DNA from: Roseinatronobacter alkalisoli
GTDB taxonomy: Bacteria > Pseudomonadota > Alphaproteobacteria > Rhodobacterales > Rhodobacteraceae
NCBI RefSeq assembly: GCF_028745735.1
Contig: NZ_JAQZSM010000002.1
Span: 62,001 to 126,000, forward strand
Direction: 5' to 3'
Length of the DNA stretch: 64,000 nt
Shown: positions 10,256-19,007 of the stretch, one piece after another
How positions within the stretch are numbered: the first letter of the stretch is position 1
Layout of the letters: each line of letters begins with the position of its first letter
The notes under the pieces: generated by a model
Seen by the model: only the letters and a program-made list of their open reading frames with translations
Database searches by the model: none
What the model was told of the DNA's origin: nothing
Made by a program: the position numbers and the translations under genes

Positions 10256-11603
10256 GCATCATCCCTTCCACCAGAAGCGACGGCACGACACTGGACAAAT
10301 GGTCCTGTGCGTCATTGGCCGGGATGATCCGGCGCAGCATGTCGCGCAGATTGCCCGCAATGGTGCATTCATTGACTGCATAGGCGATTTCGCCGTTTTC
10401 AACCCAGAACCCGCTGGCCCCGCGCGAATAATCGCCCGTATTCGGGTTGATCGTGGACCCGATAAGCGAGGTGACAAGCAGCCCCGTTCCCATATCCCGC
10501 ATCAGGTCTTCGCGGGTGTTCGACCCTTGGGTCAGGATCACATTGGACGTTGACGGGCTGGGCGGGGCGGATGTGCCACGCACGGCATTTCCGGTGCTTT
10601 CCAGCCCCAGTTTGCGCGCGCTTGCCAGATCCAGCACCCAGGATTGCAGCACGCCATCCTGCACAAGATTTTTCACGCGGCTGGCCAGCCCTTCGGCATC
10701 AAACGGACGGCTGCCGGAACGGCGGGTGCGCAGCGGGTCTTCCACCAGCGACATGCCATCAGGCAGAACCGCCGTGCCCATCGCATCGCGCAACCAGCTT
10801 GAGCCGCGCGAAATGGCGCTGCCGTTGATGGCGCCTAGCAAATGCCCGATCAGACTGGACGCGATGCGTTCATCATACAGCACCGGATAGGTGCCGGTTT
10901 TTGGCCTGCGCGCCCCGGATCGTGCAATCGTGCGTTCCGCGGCAAGGTTTCCCACATATTCGGGACTGGGAAGATCAGCCTGGAAAATGCGCCCCTCGCC
11001 ACACCAGTCGCGTTCCATTCCGGTGCCTTCGCCGCTGATCGCCACGCAGGAGATATGGCGCGAACTGCGTGCATACCCGCCCGCGAACCCGTTGCTGGCC
11101 GCCAGCCAGATGGCCTGTTGGCCGTAAGCGGCGGATGCGGACTGAACCTGCGTCACACCCTCGACCGCCAGCGCGGCCGCTTCGGCGCGGCGCGCATCCT
11201 CCTGCAGTGCGGCGGGGTCGGGTTCGGGGCTTGGGTCGAACAGTTCCAGCCTGTCTGCGGCGCGCATCGTGGCAAGCTGGTCCGCACCGGCCAGTCCGGC
11301 ATAGGGGTCAACCGGGGCTTCGCGCGCCATGGCGACTGCGCGGCTGGCCATGGCCTGCAGTGTTTCGGGCCGGGTGTCAGATGATGAAATACAGGCCTGA
11401 CGCTGCCCCACGAAAACCCGCAATCCGATATCCAGCCCTTCGGCGCGTTCGGCCTGTTCCAGCCCGCCCTTGCGCACATCAATGGACACTGAACGCGCTT
11501 CAACCGCGATGGCATCGGCGGACTCCGCGCCTGCCGCGCGCGCGGCGGCCAAAAGGGCCTCTGTCACTGGGGACAGGGTTTTGGTCAGGGGGGTGCTGGA
11601 CAT
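10242..11603 (-). CDS. pmbA: TldD/PmbA family metalloprotease subunit
   Basis: PmbA (TldE) forms a heterodimer with TldD that degrades unfolded peptides and matures some ribosomal peptides. It is the subunit lacking the zinc site; no HExxxH motif is seen, as expected. Family segments are DIGLRVFVGQRQA, SSWLRDAMGTAV, GNAVRGTS and NPNTGDYSRGASGFWVENGEI. Length is 453 residues. The ATG at 11603 has AAAGG 6 bases upstream. The reading frame stays open to 11978, but that stretch is antisense to aroQ and not gene-like. No tldD is in the window. Confidence 0.93.
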   Translation of the reverse strand: MSSTPLTKTLSPVTEALLAAARAAGAESADAIAVEARSVSIDVRKGGLEQAERAEGLDIGLRVFVGQRQACISSSDTRPETLQAMASRAVAMAREAPVDPYAGLAGADQLATMRAADRLELFDPSPEPDPAALQEDARRAEAAALAVEGVTQVQSASAAYGQQAIWLAASNGFAGGYARSSRHISCVAISGEGTGMERDWCGEGRIFQADLPSPEYVGNLAAERTIARSGARRPKTGTYPVLYDERIASSLIGHLLGAINGSAISRGSSWLRDAMGTAVLPDGMSLVEDPLRTRRSGSRPFDAEGLASRVKNLVQDGVLQSWVLDLASARKLGLESTGNAVRGTSAPPSPSTSNVILTQGSNTREDLMRDMGTGLLVTSLIGSTINPNTGDYSRGASGFWVENGEIAYAVNECTIAGNLRDMLRRIIPANDAQDHLSSVVPSLLVEGMMLAGE

Positions 11604-11786
11604 ATCTGGCCTTTGGTCGGTTACTGGTTCTGCGTGCAGATGTAAGCTGAACCTGTCCCGAATGAAATGCCGCGCGCGCGTTTTTATGTACCCTGACTGC
11701 CAGCACAAGTGCAGACTTCGTATCTTGATGCTTTTCGCAATGGCGCTGCTGTGGCACAAACACAGCAAGTTGCAAAAGGATAACCG

Positions 11787-12230
11787 ATGTCGCTTCCGAT
11801 GATCCATATACTTAACGGCCCGAACCTGAACCTGCTGGGCCGTCGCCAGCCGGAAATTTATGGTCATGAAACCCTTGATGACGTGGGCCGCGATTGCGCG
11901 GCGCTGGCGCGGGAACTGGGCGTGGAAACCGCGCTGTTCCAGTCCAACCACGAAGGCGGGATTGTCGAGATGATCCATACCGCGCGCGACGCGGCCAGTG
12001 CGATCATCATCAACCCCGGTGCCTATTCACATACATCCGTGGCCATTCTGGATGCGCTGAACACATTTGATGGTCCGGTGCTGGAAGTTCACATTTCCAA
12101 TATCCACAAACGCGAAAGCTTCCGGCATCATTCCTATGTCAGTCTGCGCGCGGACGGGGTTATCGCAGGCTGTGGCACGCTGGGCTATCAGCTTGCATTG
12201 CGGCGCGTGGTGGCGTTGCTGGCGACCTGA
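11787..12230 (+). CDS. aroQ: Type II 3-dehydroquinate dehydratase
   Basis: This is the third step of the shikimate pathway, converting 3-dehydroquinate to 3-dehydroshikimate, by a dodecameric cytosolic enzyme. The opening [19 protein letters not shown] carries the catalytic tyrosine (Y25). [24 protein letters not shown] and [14 protein letters not shown] are the other active-site loops. The 147-residue length is normal. AAAAGGA precedes the ATG. It is transcribed divergently from pmbA across a 183-bp gap. Confidence 0.97.
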   Translation: MSLPMIHILNGPNLNLLGRRQPEIYGHETLDDVGRDCAALARELGVETALFQSNHEGGIVEMIHTARDAASAIIINPGAYSHTSVAILDALNTFDGPVLEVHISNIHKRESFRHHSYVSLRADGVIAGCGTLGYQLALRRVVALLAT

Positions 12231-12331
12231 ACACGGCTTTGGCGCAGTCCGCGCTATAAGACTTAAGAAGGGGCACATATTCTTGCCGGAATGCGCTATC
12301 ATGACGTGAATACGAAAATGACAGGCACGAA

Positions 12332-13042
12332 ATGCGATCCAGAATGATCACCATCGGGGCAGCAACCAATGACGGCACCGACATGATCATGATTATCGAC
12401 GATCACCCGCTGTTTTGCGAAGCGCTGCAGATGACACTGCGCGAAACCCTTTCTGTCACCCGCATTCACACGGCCAGTTCACTGCGGCAGGCCCTGGATG
12501 ATCTGCGCGGCAGCCCGGCGCCGGATGCCATTTTGCTGGACCTGAACCTGCCCGATGTCGCGGGGCTGGACGGGCTGACACGGCTGCGCAATGCCGTGCC
12601 AGGCGTGCCGGTTGTGGTTGTGTCGTCCATGGCCGATGACCGGATTGTCGCGGCAGTGCTGCAAGCAGGTGCTGCAGGTTTCGTCCCCAAGCACAGCCCG
12701 CGCGAAGGGTTTGTTTCTGCCATCCGGCAGGTCATGGCCGGCGGCACATATCTGCCCGAAAATTACGCCCCCCCCAAGGCAGAGGGCGCCAGCGGCGGCG
12801 ACAATACAGTGGTGGACAAGCTGGCGACACTGACGCCGCAGCAGGGCAGAATTCTGGCACTGGTCTGCGAAGGGTATCTGAACAAACAGATCGCTTTTGA
12901 ACTTTCGATTAGTGAAACCACGGTCAAGGCGCATGTCACCGCGATTCTGCGCAAGCTGGGCGCGCAAAGCCGCACGCAGGCCGTGCATATCGCCAGTTCC
13001 GCGTCCTTTGCGTCCATCCTGCGCGATACAGGCATGTCCTGA
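12332..13042 (+). CDS. NarL/FixJ-family response regulator
   Basis: This DNA-binding response regulator of 236 residues has an N-terminal receiver with acidic residues in IIDDHPLFCEAL and phospho-acceptor D70 in LLDLNLPD. A C-terminal LuxR-type helix-turn-helix follows (about 165-225), with LTPQQGRILALVCEGYLNKQ and SISETTVKAHVTAILRKLG. AGG lies 6 bases before the ATG at 12332; in-frame ATGs at 12383 and 12389 are alternatives that would remove an extra N-terminal tail. It precedes the FIST and hybrid kinase genes on the same strand and is probably their output. Related kinase-regulator pairs control one-carbon or alcohol oxidation in other alphaproteobacteria. Confidence 0.9.
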   Translation: MRSRMITIGAATNDGTDMIMIIDDHPLFCEALQMTLRETLSVTRIHTASSLRQALDDLRGSPAPDAILLDLNLPDVAGLDGLTRLRNAVPGVPVVVVSSMADDRIVAAVLQAGAAGFVPKHSPREGFVSAIRQVMAGGTYLPENYAPPKAEGASGGDNTVVDKLATLTPQQGRILALVCEGYLNKQIAFELSISETTVKAHVTAILRKLGAQSRTQAVHIASSASFASILRDTGMS

Positions 13043-13170
13043 CGGGGTGTTCCATATTACAGTCTTGTCCGGGTGGCGCTTTGGGATAGGCTTGCTGCAT
13101 GGAATGCCATGGGTGCCGGGGATGGCGGCGCGCCGTGGCTGAATACCGGCGAAAGGGGGGGCGCGGGGCG

Positions 13171-14355
13171 ATGAATCGCGGCGTTGCAATGTTCAGACAT
13201 GCGCAATCAGGCGCCACCGACACGGCAGAAGCCATGTCGGAAATACTGGCGGCCCTGCCATGCGCTGAGCTGGCGCTGGTCATCCTGTTCGTCGGCGAAG
13301 GGCATGACCTGCGCGCGATTGAAACCGCGCTGACCGCGCTGTCGCCCAAACTGCCGGTAATGGGCTGCACCACTGCCGGGGAAATCGGCAATGGCGGCTA
13401 TCTGGACGGGCATATCGTGGCCATCGGCCTGCCGCGTGATCTGTTCCGCGTGGCAGTGGGGCATATTCCCGGCTTGCGGAATTTCAAACCTGAACAAGCG
13501 CGCGATCTGGCGTTTGAATTGCGCGCGGAACTGACATTCTCGACCGCAGACTGGTCCAATGAAGTGGCGTTTTTGCTGACAGATGGTCTGTCCCTGATGG
13601 AAGATCAGCTTGTCTGGGCCTTGTCAGAAGCCCTTAGCCAGTCGCCGCTTGTCGGCGGTTCGGCGGGCGACGGGCTGCGCTTTGGTCAGACCCATGTGCT
13701 GTATCAGGGGCGGTTCATCACCGATGCTGCCGTTCTGGCCGTGCTGCGCACCCCCTGCACAGTGACCGCCTTTCGTTTTGATCATCTGGAACCCACGGAA
13801 ATGCGCATGGTGGTCACCGATGCCGACCCCGAACAACGGTTGGTGCGGCAGATCAATGGCATGCCTGCCGGGCCGGAATATGCGCGGCTTCTGGGCAAGG
13901 ACCCGCAGCATTTGTCGCCCTTCATATTTGCGGCCAACCCGGTCGTGTCCAAGATCGGCGATCATCATCATGTGCTGGCCATCCAGCGGGTCGAACCGGA
14001 TGGAACATTGCGCTTCTTTTCAGCGGTGGAACCCGGTCTGGTGCTGCGGCTTGCGACCAGCGTTGATCTGGTGGCGCATCTGGAAAGCCAGCTTGCAGGG
14101 CTGGCGGGCAACGGGCCACTGCCCGCAATACTGGCCTGCGATTGCATTCTGCGCAGGCTGGAGGCAGAGAATACCCAGCAACGCCGCAACATAAGCGATG
14201 TGCTGGACCGCTATCAGGTGGCAGGTTTCAACACCTATGGCGAACAGTTCAACCTTGTTCATGTCAATCAGACCTTCACGGGTCTTGCTTTTCACCTGCC
14301 GCAGCCTGACTCGGAAACATTGTCTTTCGTTACAAGCGGGGTGGCGGATGCATGA
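13171..14355 (+). CDS. FIST-domain sensory protein (NosP-like)
   Basis: FIST proteins are cytosolic input modules encoded next to kinases or diguanylate cyclases; one member, NosP of Pseudomonas, binds haem and senses nitric oxide. This 394-residue protein has the FIST half (GCTTAGEIGNGGY, then SLVGGSAGDG-like PLVGGSAGDGLRFG near residue 155) and the FIST_C half (residues about 200-370, with EYARLLG and AILACDCILRR). The C-terminal VAGFNTYGEQF is typical. The start at 13171 follows a G-rich stretch; an in-frame ATG at 13099 is less likely. The last 8 bases overlap the hybrid kinase gene, so the two are co-translated. Haem binding is not shown by sequence. Confidence 0.88.
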   Translation: MNRGVAMFRHAQSGATDTAEAMSEILAALPCAELALVILFVGEGHDLRAIETALTALSPKLPVMGCTTAGEIGNGGYLDGHIVAIGLPRDLFRVAVGHIPGLRNFKPEQARDLAFELRAELTFSTADWSNEVAFLLTDGLSLMEDQLVWALSEALSQSPLVGGSAGDGLRFGQTHVLYQGRFITDAAVLAVLRTPCTVTAFRFDHLEPTEMRMVVTDADPEQRLVRQINGMPAGPEYARLLGKDPQHLSPFIFAANPVVSKIGDHHHVLAIQRVEPDGTLRFFSAVEPGLVLRLATSVDLVAHLESQLAGLAGNGPLPAILACDCILRRLEAENTQQRRNISDVLDRYQVAGFNTYGEQFNLVHVNQTFTGLAFHLPQPDSETLSFVTSGVADA

Positions 14356-16621
14356 AGACTTCCTGCCCCCCGGGCTGACACCGGAAGAGGAAAACCTGCG
14401 CCTGCGCGCCATTGTCGCGGCCCTGATGGACAGGTCCGAACGCGGACAATCCCCCAGCAGGCCCGCCGGGCAGTTGCAGCATGTGGTCGCACTTGAACAG
14501 CAGGTGCGCACCCGCACCCGTGATCTTGCGGAAACACTGGACAAGCTGCGCATTGCCAATTCGCGCCTGTCACAGGCCGAACGCATGGCCGTGCGCGCGC
14601 GCAACAGCCTGACGGACGCGCTGGAAGCCATGCGCGAAGGATTTGCGCTGTTTGATGCGCAGGATTCACTGACCATGTGGAATTCGCGTTTCTGCGCTGG
14701 CCTGCCGGACCTGCGCCGCCGCATTGGCCGGGGTCTTGGGTTCCGCGATTACGTGCGTCTGGTGTCCGAAAGCCCCTTTCTGCATCTGCCCGACGGGCAG
14801 TCCCGCGCGGATTGGGTGACCCGTCGTCTGGAAAGTCACCGACGCAAGAATGTGAATTTCATTGTCCCGCTGCGCGATGACCAATGGATTCAGGTCAGCG
14901 AACAGCGCATGCCTTCGGGCGGGACCGCCGTGACCCAGACCGATGTGACAGCCATGGTGCGCAGTGAACGCGATGAACGCGAAAAACTGCTGGATGAACA
15001 GGCGCAGATGGTGCGCGCAACCCTGGATCATATTGATCAGGGCGTTGCCATGTTCGACGCCAAGGCGCGGCTTGCCGGGTATAACCGGACCCTGCGCGAC
15101 ATGTTCCTGCCGCCGGTGGAACTGCTGTCCATCGGCACGCCCTTTGCCAGTATCCTGGATGACCTGACCCGCCGCCGCCAGCTGGGGCCGGGGCGCGTGG
15201 GCCAGATCCTGACCGACTGGGTGCAGGGGCCATCCGCCCGTCCGCCGCTGGCACTGGAAATCAGACAGGATGACGGAACCATCCTGCAACTTTCCGCGCA
15301 GGCCATGCCCGACAGTGGTTTCGTGATGTCGCTGACCGACCTGACCAAGGAACGCCGCGCCATTGCGGAATTGCACCGGCTGAATGAAACACTGGAAGCG
15401 CGGGTGCGCGCGCGCACGCTGGAACTTGAATCCGCACGCGATCTGGCGGAACGCGCGAATACGTCGAAATCGCGCTTTGTGGCCTCTGCCAGCCACGACC
15501 TGTTGCAACCGCTGAACGCGGCCAAGCTGTTTCTTGGCTCGCTGTCCTCGACTGCGCTGAATCCGGGGCAGGCCCGCCTGACCGAACGTATCCGCAGTGC
15601 CTTTGGCAGTGTCGAGCAGATCCTTGGTGCATTGCTGGATATTTCCAAGTTTGACATTGGTGCCGCGCGTGCCAGACCTGAACCTATTGCCCTTGGCCCG
15701 CTGCTGGATCGCCTGCAGGAAGAATTCACCCCGGTTGCACAGACGCGCGGCCTGCAACTGATCGTCATGCCAAGCCGCGCCGTTGTGCATAGCGATGCTG
15801 TCTATCTGAAGCGGATCCTGCAGAACCTGATATCCAATGCAATCCGCTACACGCTGCGGGGCAAGGTTCTGGTCGGTGCGCGGCGGCAGGGCAGGCATGT
15901 GCGTCTGGAAGTGTGGGATACCGGCACCGGGATACCGCAGGACAAGCAATCCGAGATATTTCAGGAATTCACCCGGCTGGCCCCTGATGCGGAATCCGGC
16001 ATGGGGCTGGGTCTTGCGATTGTCGAGCAGGCCAGTGCGTTGCTGGGGCATCCGCTGGAACTGCGCTCGATTGTCGGCAAGGGCACAGTTTTCACGCTGA
16101 CGGTGCCGCTGTCGGACATGGCGGTTGCCGCGCTGTGTGAACCCGCAGGGCCGGACACGGCGCGCAACCCGCTGGATGATCTTCTGGTGCTGGTCATTGA
16201 AAATGACCCCACAGTGCGCGCCGCGATGATGGAAGTGCTGGAACATTGGGGCGCCAGCCCGCTGGAAGCCGCCTGTCTGGCACAGGCGGACCAGCAGGTG
16301 GCGGAACTGGGCGTGGCCCCGGATATCATTCTGGCTGATTTCCAGCTGGATGACGGGGAAAACGGGATTGACGTTGTTGCCCAGATGCGTGGTCGCTATG
16401 GCCAGATACCCGCGATCCTGATTACCGCCAATCACATGCCGGAACTTGCCCGGCGCGCGGAATCCGCAGGTATGATGCTGATGACCAAACCCGTGCCTAT
16501 GCGACGGCTGAAGCGGGTGTTGCAGCAGGTGCGGCACCTGAGTCAGTCGGCGGATGCCGATGACGGCTCACCCCCGCAGAAGGGCGATCACAGCTATTGG
16601 CTGCGTCTGTTGCGGCGGTGA
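14348..16621 (+). CDS. Hybrid sensor histidine kinase with two PAS domains and C-terminal receiver (NahK-like)
   Basis: This soluble hybrid kinase has 757 residues and no membrane segment. In order: an N-terminal coiled coil (about 15-85), a first PAS domain (ALEAMREGFALFD onward), a second PAS domain (LDHIDQGVAMFD onward), another coiled coil, and HisKA with phospho-acceptor H383 in SASHDLLQPLNA. The ATPase domain has NLISNAIRYT, DTGTGIP and GMGLGLAI. The C-terminal receiver carries D664 in ILADFQLDDG and a lysine in MTKPVP. This is the architecture of NahK/ErcS'-type kinases, which also pair with FIST proteins. The ATG at 14348 lies inside the end of the FIST gene. Confidence 0.9.
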   Translation: MHEDFLPPGLTPEEENLRLRAIVAALMDRSERGQSPSRPAGQLQHVVALEQQVRTRTRDLAETLDKLRIANSRLSQAERMAVRARNSLTDALEAMREGFALFDAQDSLTMWNSRFCAGLPDLRRRIGRGLGFRDYVRLVSESPFLHLPDGQSRADWVTRRLESHRRKNVNFIVPLRDDQWIQVSEQRMPSGGTAVTQTDVTAMVRSERDEREKLLDEQAQMVRATLDHIDQGVAMFDAKARLAGYNRTLRDMFLPPVELLSIGTPFASILDDLTRRRQLGPGRVGQILTDWVQGPSARPPLALEIRQDDGTILQLSAQAMPDSGFVMSLTDLTKERRAIAELHRLNETLEARVRARTLELESARDLAERANTSKSRFVASASHDLLQPLNAAKLFLGSLSSTALNPGQARLTERIRSAFGSVEQILGALLDISKFDIGAARARPEPIALGPLLDRLQEEFTPVAQTRGLQLIVMPSRAVVHSDAVYLKRILQNLISNAIRYTLRGKVLVGARRQGRHVRLEVWDTGTGIPQDKQSEIFQEFTRLAPDAESGMGLGLAIVEQASALLGHPLELRSIVGKGTVFTLTVPLSDMAVAALCEPAGPDTARNPLDDLLVLVIENDPTVRAAMMEVLEHWGASPLEAACLAQADQQVAELGVAPDIILADFQLDDGENGIDVVAQMRGRYGQIPAILITANHMPELARRAESAGMMLMTKPVPMRRLKRVLQQVRHLSQSADADDGSPPQKGDHSYWLRLLRR

Positions 16622-16709
16622 TGCTACGTCAGGGGCACCCACCCGAAAGGCTGCGCGATTCCCACCTGAAGGGGACATCCATTGGCGCGGATTCAAGGCC
16701 GCGAGGCTG

Positions 16710-16854
16710 GCCCGCGCCACAGGTTTGGCCGTCCTGCGGCCTGCCGATTGCGCCAGCGACACGCCAAGCCTTTGAACTTACGATTGTGCCGCCTGCATAA
16801 AGTGAACCCATCCAACGTGGGACCGGCAGACCCCGGCCCACCGATGGCGCGGGC
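16710..16854 (+). repeat. Interspersed 145-bp repeat, copy A
   Basis: This unit runs from GCCCGCGCCA to its exact inverse TGGCGCGGGC and is 145 bp long. It is very similar along its length to copy B at 25991-26135 (same length, same ends) and in inverted orientation to copy C near 23834-24045. Shared internal blocks include GCGGCCTGCCGATT, CGCCAGCGACACGCCAAGCC and GGACCGGCAG. Similarity extends about 25 bases further left (GCGCGGATTCAAGGCCGCGA). It fills the gap between the convergent ends of the hybrid kinase and guaD. No coding capacity is apparent. Confidence 0.8.
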
Positions 16855-16878
16855 TTTATACATGTCCCAAAGTTCCCT

Positions 16879-18177
16879 TCAGCCCTGCCGTGCCGCTTTC
16901 CGGGGTTCCCCCGCGATATAGGTCTGCACGATGGCGCGGTCATCGCCCATGACCTGCAAGGTGAACAACTCATCACTCAGATCGCGCGCGCGCTCCATGC
17001 GCTGGGCCATGGCAGGGGTTGCGCGGGCGTCAAGGATCACGAAATCGGCCTCTGTGCCTGCGTCCAGCGTGCCGATTCTGCCTTCCATCCCCAGCGCCAC
17101 GGCGTTGCCGCGCGTGATCCAGTGAAAGGCACGGAACGGGTGCAGGCGCTGGCGTTGCAATTGCAGAACCTTGTAGCCTTCGGCCAGGGTCTGCAGCATG
17201 GAATAACTGGTGCCGCCGCCAATATCCGTGGCGATGGCGTTGCACAGCCCGGCTTCGCGCAGCTTGGCGTCGTCAAACAACCCGCTGCCAAGAAACAGGT
17301 TAGACGTGGGACAGAAGACAGGTTTTGCCCCCGCATCAGTCAATGCACCGATTTCGCGGTCTGACAGGTGAATCGCGTGGCCCAGAAGCGATTTCGGCCC
17401 CAGCAGGCCATACCGGGCGTAAATATCGGTATAATCCAGCGCATCCGGGTAAAGCTGGCATGACAGCGCGATTTCGGCGTGGTTCTCGCTCAGATGGGTC
17501 TGGATATAGCAATCGGGGTGCTCAACCGCCAACGCCTGCGCCGCATCCAGTTGCGCCGGCGTTGATGTGATGGCGAAACGCGGGGTGATGGCATAGGACA
17601 GCCGCCCTTTGCCATGCCAGCGGGCAATCAGGGCCTTGCTGTCATCATAACTGCTTTGCGCGGTGTCGCACAGCGCTTCGGGCGCGTTGCGGTCCATCAT
17701 CACCTTGCCGGTGATCAGGCGCATATTGCGGGCATGGGCCGCGGTAAACAGCGCTTCTGCCGATGCGGCATGAACGGATGCATAGGCCACGGCGGTGGTG
17801 GTGCCATGCTCGGCCAGCCGGTCCAGAAACGCCCCGGCCATGCGTGCGCAAAGCGCGGGGTCGCTGTAGCGGGTTTCTTCGGGAAAGGTGTAGTCATTCA
17901 GCCAGTCCAGCAATTCCGCCGCCCAGCTTGCGATGACCTGCGTTTGCGGAAAATGCAGATGCGTGTCGATGAAACCGGGCATCAGCAAATGCGGGCGGTG
18001 GTCGATGAGTTCCGTGCCTGTCGTGTCGATCCGGCCGAAATCGTCGCAAGCGCGGATCAGGCCATCCTCAATCAGCAAACCACCATCCTCGATATAGCGG
18101 AAGCTGCCGGTATCGTCGGGGGATTGTGGTTCGCGCAAAAAATGCAGCAGCCGCGCGCGGATTATTTTTCGGTCCAT
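16879..18177 (-). CDS. guaD: Guanine deaminase
   Basis: This amidohydrolase converts guanine to xanthine, the substrate of the xanthine dehydrogenase encoded upstream. The metal motif PGFIDTHLHFPQ carries H73 and H75. QTHLSENHAEI, GHAIHLSDREI, CPTSNLFLGSG and ATDIGGGTSYSML complete the active site as in GuaD. The length of 432 residues is normal. The ATG at 18177 is preferred over a TTG two codons upstream. Only 11 bases separate it from the xdhC stop, so it is the last gene of the xdhABC-guaD operon. Confidence 0.95.
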   Translation of the reverse strand: MDRKIIRARLLHFLREPQSPDDTGSFRYIEDGGLLIEDGLIRACDDFGRIDTTGTELIDHRPHLLMPGFIDTHLHFPQTQVIASWAAELLDWLNDYTFPEETRYSDPALCARMAGAFLDRLAEHGTTTAVAYASVHAASAEALFTAAHARNMRLITGKVMMDRNAPEALCDTAQSSYDDSKALIARWHGKGRLSYAITPRFAITSTPAQLDAAQALAVEHPDCYIQTHLSENHAEIALSCQLYPDALDYTDIYARYGLLGPKSLLGHAIHLSDREIGALTDAGAKPVFCPTSNLFLGSGLFDDAKLREAGLCNAIATDIGGGTSYSMLQTLAEGYKVLQLQRQRLHPFRAFHWITRGNAVALGMEGRIGTLDAGTEADFVILDARATPAMAQRMERARDLSDELFTLQVMGDDRAIVQTYIAGEPRKAARQG

Positions 18178-18188
18178 GAACAACGCTT

Positions 18189-19007
18189 TCAGAGTTGGGC
18201 CGCTGTGACTGCGACATCCGGGGAAACCCTGTGCAAGGCGGTAAAGATTTCCTGCGCGGTCATCAAGGCGATCACTTCGGGGCGCTTGTCGCCAAGCCCC
18301 GCCGCGCCGATGGGGCAGACCAGCCCTGACAGATCGATAAACTTGTCTGTTTCGCGCGCGAAACGCGCAAACCGGGCGCGTTTGGTGGCCGATCCGATCA
18401 ACCCTGTATAGGCCGCGTCCTTGCGGCGCAGGGCCGCCAGCGTCAGCAGAAAATCCAGCCCGTGGTCATGTGTTACCACGACATAGGCGCTGGCAGGGGG
18501 GGCTGCGGCAATCTCCGCTTCGGGCAGGGGGGTCAGGCGGGTGTCCACCCCGGGGGGGGCTTTTGCCAGTTCATCCGCGCGGGTGTCCACCAGCACTACG
18601 CGCCACGGCAGGGTCACCGCGACCCGCGCCAATGCGCGGCCCACATGCCCGGCACCAAGGATCAGCAGATGCGGGCGCGCGGCGGTTTCCAGCCGCGCCA
18701 GATGCGCGGCGCGCGCATGCTCGCCAAGCCGCGTCAGCGCCACACGCAACCGCCCGCCGCAGCATTGGCCGATTTCCGGCCCCAGCGCGATTTCCAGCGT
18801 GGCGCGCATATCCCCTTGTGCCAGCATGTCGCGCGCGCGGCCTAGTGCCTGCCATTCTGCCTGCCCGCCGCCGATGGTGCCCGCCATGGCGGTGGCGGTG
18901 ATGAACATTTCCGCGCCTTCTTCGCGCGGGGAAGACCCCTGAACGCGGGTGATCCGGGCATGGATGACGGATTGCGCCCCCGTCAGAATGTCGCGTGCGC
19001 CTGTCAT
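18189..19007 (-). CDS. xdhC: Xanthine dehydrogenase accessory protein XdhC
   Basis: XdhC binds molybdenum cofactor, promotes its sulfuration and inserts it into xanthine dehydrogenase. The N-terminal XdhC/CoxI domain shows GSSPREEGAEM, GTIGGGQAEW and GQCCGGR, the last carrying the cofactor-binding cysteine pair. The C-terminal Rossmann-like domain shows ILGAGHVGRALA and VVTHDHGLDF, and YTGLIGSATKRARF is typical. Length is 272 residues. The start overlaps the xdhB stop by 4 bases (ATGA). Confidence 0.95.
   Translation of the reverse strand: MTGARDILTGAQSVIHARITRVQGSSPREEGAEMFITATAMAGTIGGGQAEWQALGRARDMLAQGDMRATLEIALGPEIGQCCGGRLRVALTRLGEHARAAHLARLETAARPHLLILGAGHVGRALARVAVTLPWRVVLVDTRADELAKAPPGVDTRLTPLPEAEIAAAPPASAYVVVTHDHGLDFLLTLAALRRKDAAYTGLIGSATKRARFARFARETDKFIDLSGLVCPIGAAGLGDKRPEVIALMTAQEIFTALHRVSPDVAVTAAQL

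Noticed and set aside
11604-11978. N-terminal extension of pmbA
   Set aside because: The frame is open, but the extra residues are antisense to aroQ and unlike PmbA; AAAGG before the ATG at 11603 fixes the start.
14666-16537. Long open frame on the minus strand opposite the hybrid kinase (about 623 codons)
   Set aside because: It is His/Gln/Arg-rich with no domain, opposite a clearly coding kinase gene; a composition artefact.
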